64,000 bases of DNA from Molossus alvarezi (Eukaryota > Chordata > Mammalia > Chiroptera > Molossidae). A program made the translations under genes and the position numbers. The notes beneath the pieces are model-generated. The model was not told the DNA's origin and ran no database searches. It worked only from the letters and a program-made list of their open reading frames with translations. Of this stretch, positions 61,244 through 64,000 are shown in pieces. The stretch is taken from positions 106,900,551 to 106,964,550 of the forward strand of contig CM073895.1 of assembly GCA_037176705.1 (NCBI GenBank), written 5' to 3'. Numbering within the stretch: position 1 is the stretch's first letter; each line of letters opens with the position of its first letter.

Positions 61244-63203
61244 TGGAAATCTATACCCTATTCAGCTCTACACACATTCTTTAAAGTTGTGACCGAATGA
61301 ATCAGTGTCATTCTTGGATCCATCATACATTTCTCTGTTTGGACCGATTTCCTCAAACAACATAAGGAGTAGATACCTGTTTTCTCCTGAGAATTCAAAG
61401 TAAACGCTTTCCATCATTGTGAAATGCTGGAATTGTACCTTGTTCATGAATGGAATCTCCCGAACCTGTCTTTCTAATTCCCTGTGACAAATTCAGCCTA
61501 TTTCTTGATAATGGACAAGTACTAAATCCCCTTATTCCAGCCATTAGAACAAAAAAGGGATCAATTTAAAAGAGGGACTGTCAGTCTTTGAACAATGGTC
61601 ATGGATTCACTTGTTTCAAGACTATTTCCCCGAAGAACCTATGGGAATACACTGGCATAGTCAAAAGTGTTCATGACTGGTGTTCTTTCTGTGCAGAATA
61701 ATAGAATAACATTCAGTTCAAGAGCAGAATGGAAACCTTAATACGGATGCAGTGTCCAATGGACTGTTCAGTGGCTCCCTGTTCAAAGAACTGTGTTCCA
61801 ATAGACAACCTTCTTCAAATAATATCCAAATATTGAGAAAAAGATTCTAGGGCTATACCCGCTTCACACGAAATGGAACCACCACTGTTGTACTGTTTTT
61901 CAGATTACGTGTTCTTAGTACAGTTGTGGAAAGTATTGATTTAAGGAAATGTGGCTACCTGACTCTTGATAGGTCCTTAGATATACTTTTCACTCTAGTT
62001 TGATTGTAGGAGAGTGTATACAAACCAAACCTATTCCAAATGAACTGTGTTAGAACTCTTCACTTCAGTGGCACCAAAGTCACTTCCATAAAGCCTAGAG
62101 CGTGAGGATCCTCAAAGCATCTGTTGTTTTGGTTAAGTGTTTAAGAAATGTCCATTTGTAAAGGTGGAATCACACTTAAACTTCGCAGTGTAAGTTTCTT
62201 TCCCTTGTTCCAGACAAAGAGACACAAGTCTTGCTGGTGCAGTCTTGGATATACTGAACTATGGGCAAAACTCTGTGAGAGCCAGGGCCACATTCACACA
62301 GTGGCATGTTTTTCCCTGGGAAGTTAAGTACCTTTGCAGGGAAAGTGTGAACAAACATGTTCTAGTCAAACAACTGTTGGAATGAATGAATATTTAAATT
62401 TGGGTTAAGTGAATGCACAGATCTTGAGTAACATGAACACTTTAACGTACATACTTCTCGTTTTATAGGGAGATCCAGTCATATCATGGAAAGAACCACT
62501 AGGACAGAGCACACTTATGTGTAGAATCAAAAGTTATCCCTTTTTGTGTTCTGTGTTGTTCATGGTTTCAAAGATTGGATCGTCTTGAAGCCCATTTTTG
62601 AAGGCGATACTTGGAAAAAGTTTGGTTTCTGCTGTAGCAGTTGGTTTCACATGATTCTTACTCAGAACAGTGAACCAACGTATGGCCACGACTGAATCAA
62701 TGGAAAGATTGATAACTACTGGTGTCACGTATGTGCATACTTGAAGCAGTGAAACTGAACACATCTACAGTGATTTAGTTGAAGCATTGGTTGTCTCCAT
62801 GCAAGGAGTAAATCCATGAATTGGAAGACACTGACAATAACAAGGGTTTTTCACACTGAACATCTCTGTGAATGAGAACAAGAGGAGTGTTCTAGAGAAA
62901 ATGCACTTGTGCAGTGGACCTGGGTATCCATTTCAATTAAGTACAAACTAACTATGCCCGGTGTGCAGGGCATACTTTACATTGGAGTGTCAAACAGTGT
63001 TGTAAGTAAATGCAGGTGTCTACCTTCTTTCCTATGTGACCAGCAAAGTCAACCTGTACTAGTTGCTGAGGCAGCCTTTCCACATACTACCTTTTAGCCC
63101 TGCATATGTGTGTTTGCCTGGAAGTTTCTATGAGTCATCTTGATATCCAACAAAGGCTGGGCTGCAGAAATCAAACACATTGGTTAGGGCAATGTTCAGG
63201 TCA
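61244..63203 (+). repeat. Satellite unit 26 (counterpart of unit 19)
   Basis: 1,960 bp; box 61857-61873. State as unit 19, including the rare opening (cagctctac, tttctctg, gataatgg), three G and tatggccacg. It differs from unit 19 by having ttgtactgttt where unit 19 has ttgttcagttt. Confidence 0.97.
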
Positions 63204-64000
63204 TGGAAATCTATACCCTATTCAGTTCTACACACATTCTTTAAAGTTGTGACGGAATGAATCAGTGTCATTCTTGGATCCATCATACATTTCACTGTTT
63301 GTACCGATTTCCTCAAACAACATAAGGAGAAGATACCTGTTTTCTCCTGAGAATTCAAAGTAAACGCTTTCCATCATTGTGAAATGCTGGAATTGTACCT
63401 TGTTCATGAATGGAATCTCCCGACCCTATCTTTCTAATTCCCTGTGACAAATTCAGCCTATTTCTTGATAACTGACAAGTACTTAATCCCCTTATTCCAG
63501 CCATTAGAACAAAAAAGGGATCAATTTAAAAGAGGGAGTGTCAGTCTTTGAACAATGGTCATGGATTCACTTGTTTCAAGACTATTTCCCCGAAGATCCT
63601 ATGGGAATACACAGGCATAGTCAAAAGTGTTCATGACTGGTGTTCTTTCTGTGCAGAATAATAGAATAACATTCAGTTCAAGAGCACAATGGAAACTTTA
63701 ATACGGTTGCAGTGTCCAATGAACTTTTCAGTGGCTCCCTGTTCAAAGAACTGTGTTCCAATAGACAACCTTCTTCAAATAATATCCAAATATTGAGAAA
63801 AAGATTCTAGGGCTATACCCGCTTCACACGAAATGGAACCACCACTGTTGTACTGTTTTTCAGATTACGTGTTCTTAGTACAGTTGTGGAAAGTATTGAT
63901 TTAAGGAAATGTGGCTACCTGACTCTTGATAGGTCCTTAGATATACTTTTCACTCTAGTTTGATTGTAGGAGAGTGTATACAAACCAAACCTATTCCAAA
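63204..64000 (+). repeat. Satellite unit 27, cut by the window edge
   Basis: 797 bp present; box 63817-63833. State: long, A, GACAACC. It matches unit 20, as a 13,727-bp period predicts. Private cgaccctat near 63421. Confidence 0.96.

Larger units (their letters stand above)
1..64000. repeat. Tandem array of a ~1.96-kb satellite (27 units), interrupted by two SINE+L1-bearing units
   Basis: The same sequence of about 1,960 bp recurs head to tail across the window. Unit starts are 1, 1963, 3922, 5882, 7843, 9805, 11765, 13724, 15686, 17645, 19607, 21569, 23529, 25490, 27447, 35524, 43597, 45558, 47518, 49477, 51438, 53399, 55360, 57321, 59282, 61244 and 63204. Uninterrupted units are 1,957-1,962 bp. 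Units differ from one another by scattered substitutions and 1-4 bp indels, so they are highly homogenised. I saw no shorter internal repeat. Short ORFs of 60-76 codons recur on both strands at the same offsets, but only because the unit is repeated; none resembles a known protein. I do not recognise the satellite by name. The array runs off both window edges. Confidence 0.98.

Overview
The window is non-genic mammalian heterochromatin. It is a head-to-tail array of a satellite with a unit of about 1,960 bp (27 units counted: 26 complete and one cut by the right edge). Two neighbouring units are each enlarged to about 8.07 kb by the same SINE and the same full-length LINE-1. The SINE is a minus-strand, tRNA-derived element of the bat VES type, and the L1 looks laurasiatherian, so the DNA most likely comes from a bat, probably a yangochiropteran. 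That identification rests on family recognition, not on a search. No host protein-coding gene, tRNA, rRNA, CRISPR array or prokaryotic feature was seen.

Layout. Units 1-14 occupy 1-27446. Unit 15 (27447-35523) and unit 16 (35524-43596) carry the SINE (minus strand) and the L1 (plus strand) at identical positions. Units 17-27 occupy 43597-64000. The register used here starts each unit at its tggaaatctata stretch and is arbitrary. I classified units by eye with eight diagnostic sites, given as offset in the unit: a 3-bp TTC indel near 88 (long/short); A or T near 128; GACGACC or GACAACC near 564; class F, S or T near 985 (tctttctgg, tcttgctgg, acttgctgg); four or three G in the gccagggg run near 1041; gtgaacc or ttcacc near 1420; tgttgtttg or tgtgtttg near 1868; ttagggcaatg or ttagcgcagtg near 1946. 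These show an irregular higher-order structure: dimers of about 3,922 bp, and on the right a probable 7-unit period of 13,726 bp.

The main observation is that every unit, 27 of 27, carries on the minus strand the 17-bp sequence TTTCGTGTGAAGCGGGT. It matches all nine essential positions of the CENP-B box (NTTCGNNNNANNCGGGN) and 14 of 17 positions of the classical form YTTCGTTGGAARCGGGA. It lies inside a block of about 76 bp that I found unchanged in all units. This makes the array a strong candidate for a bat centromeric or pericentromeric satellite with an unusually long unit.

The mobile elements. The L1 has a 5' UTR of about 820 bp starting near a YY1 site, ORF1, a 45-bp spacer, ORF2, a G-quadruplex-rich 3' UTR and an A tail, flanked by imperfect 17-bp target duplications. 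ORF1 is open in the first copy and frameshifted by one A in the second. Both copies share one in-frame TAG at ORF2 codon 1053. The near identity of the two 8.07-kb units shows that one inserted unit was copied by satellite exchange, not that the elements inserted twice. Satellite variants differ on the two sides of the L1-bearing units, so these units coincide with a boundary between separately homogenised sub-arrays.
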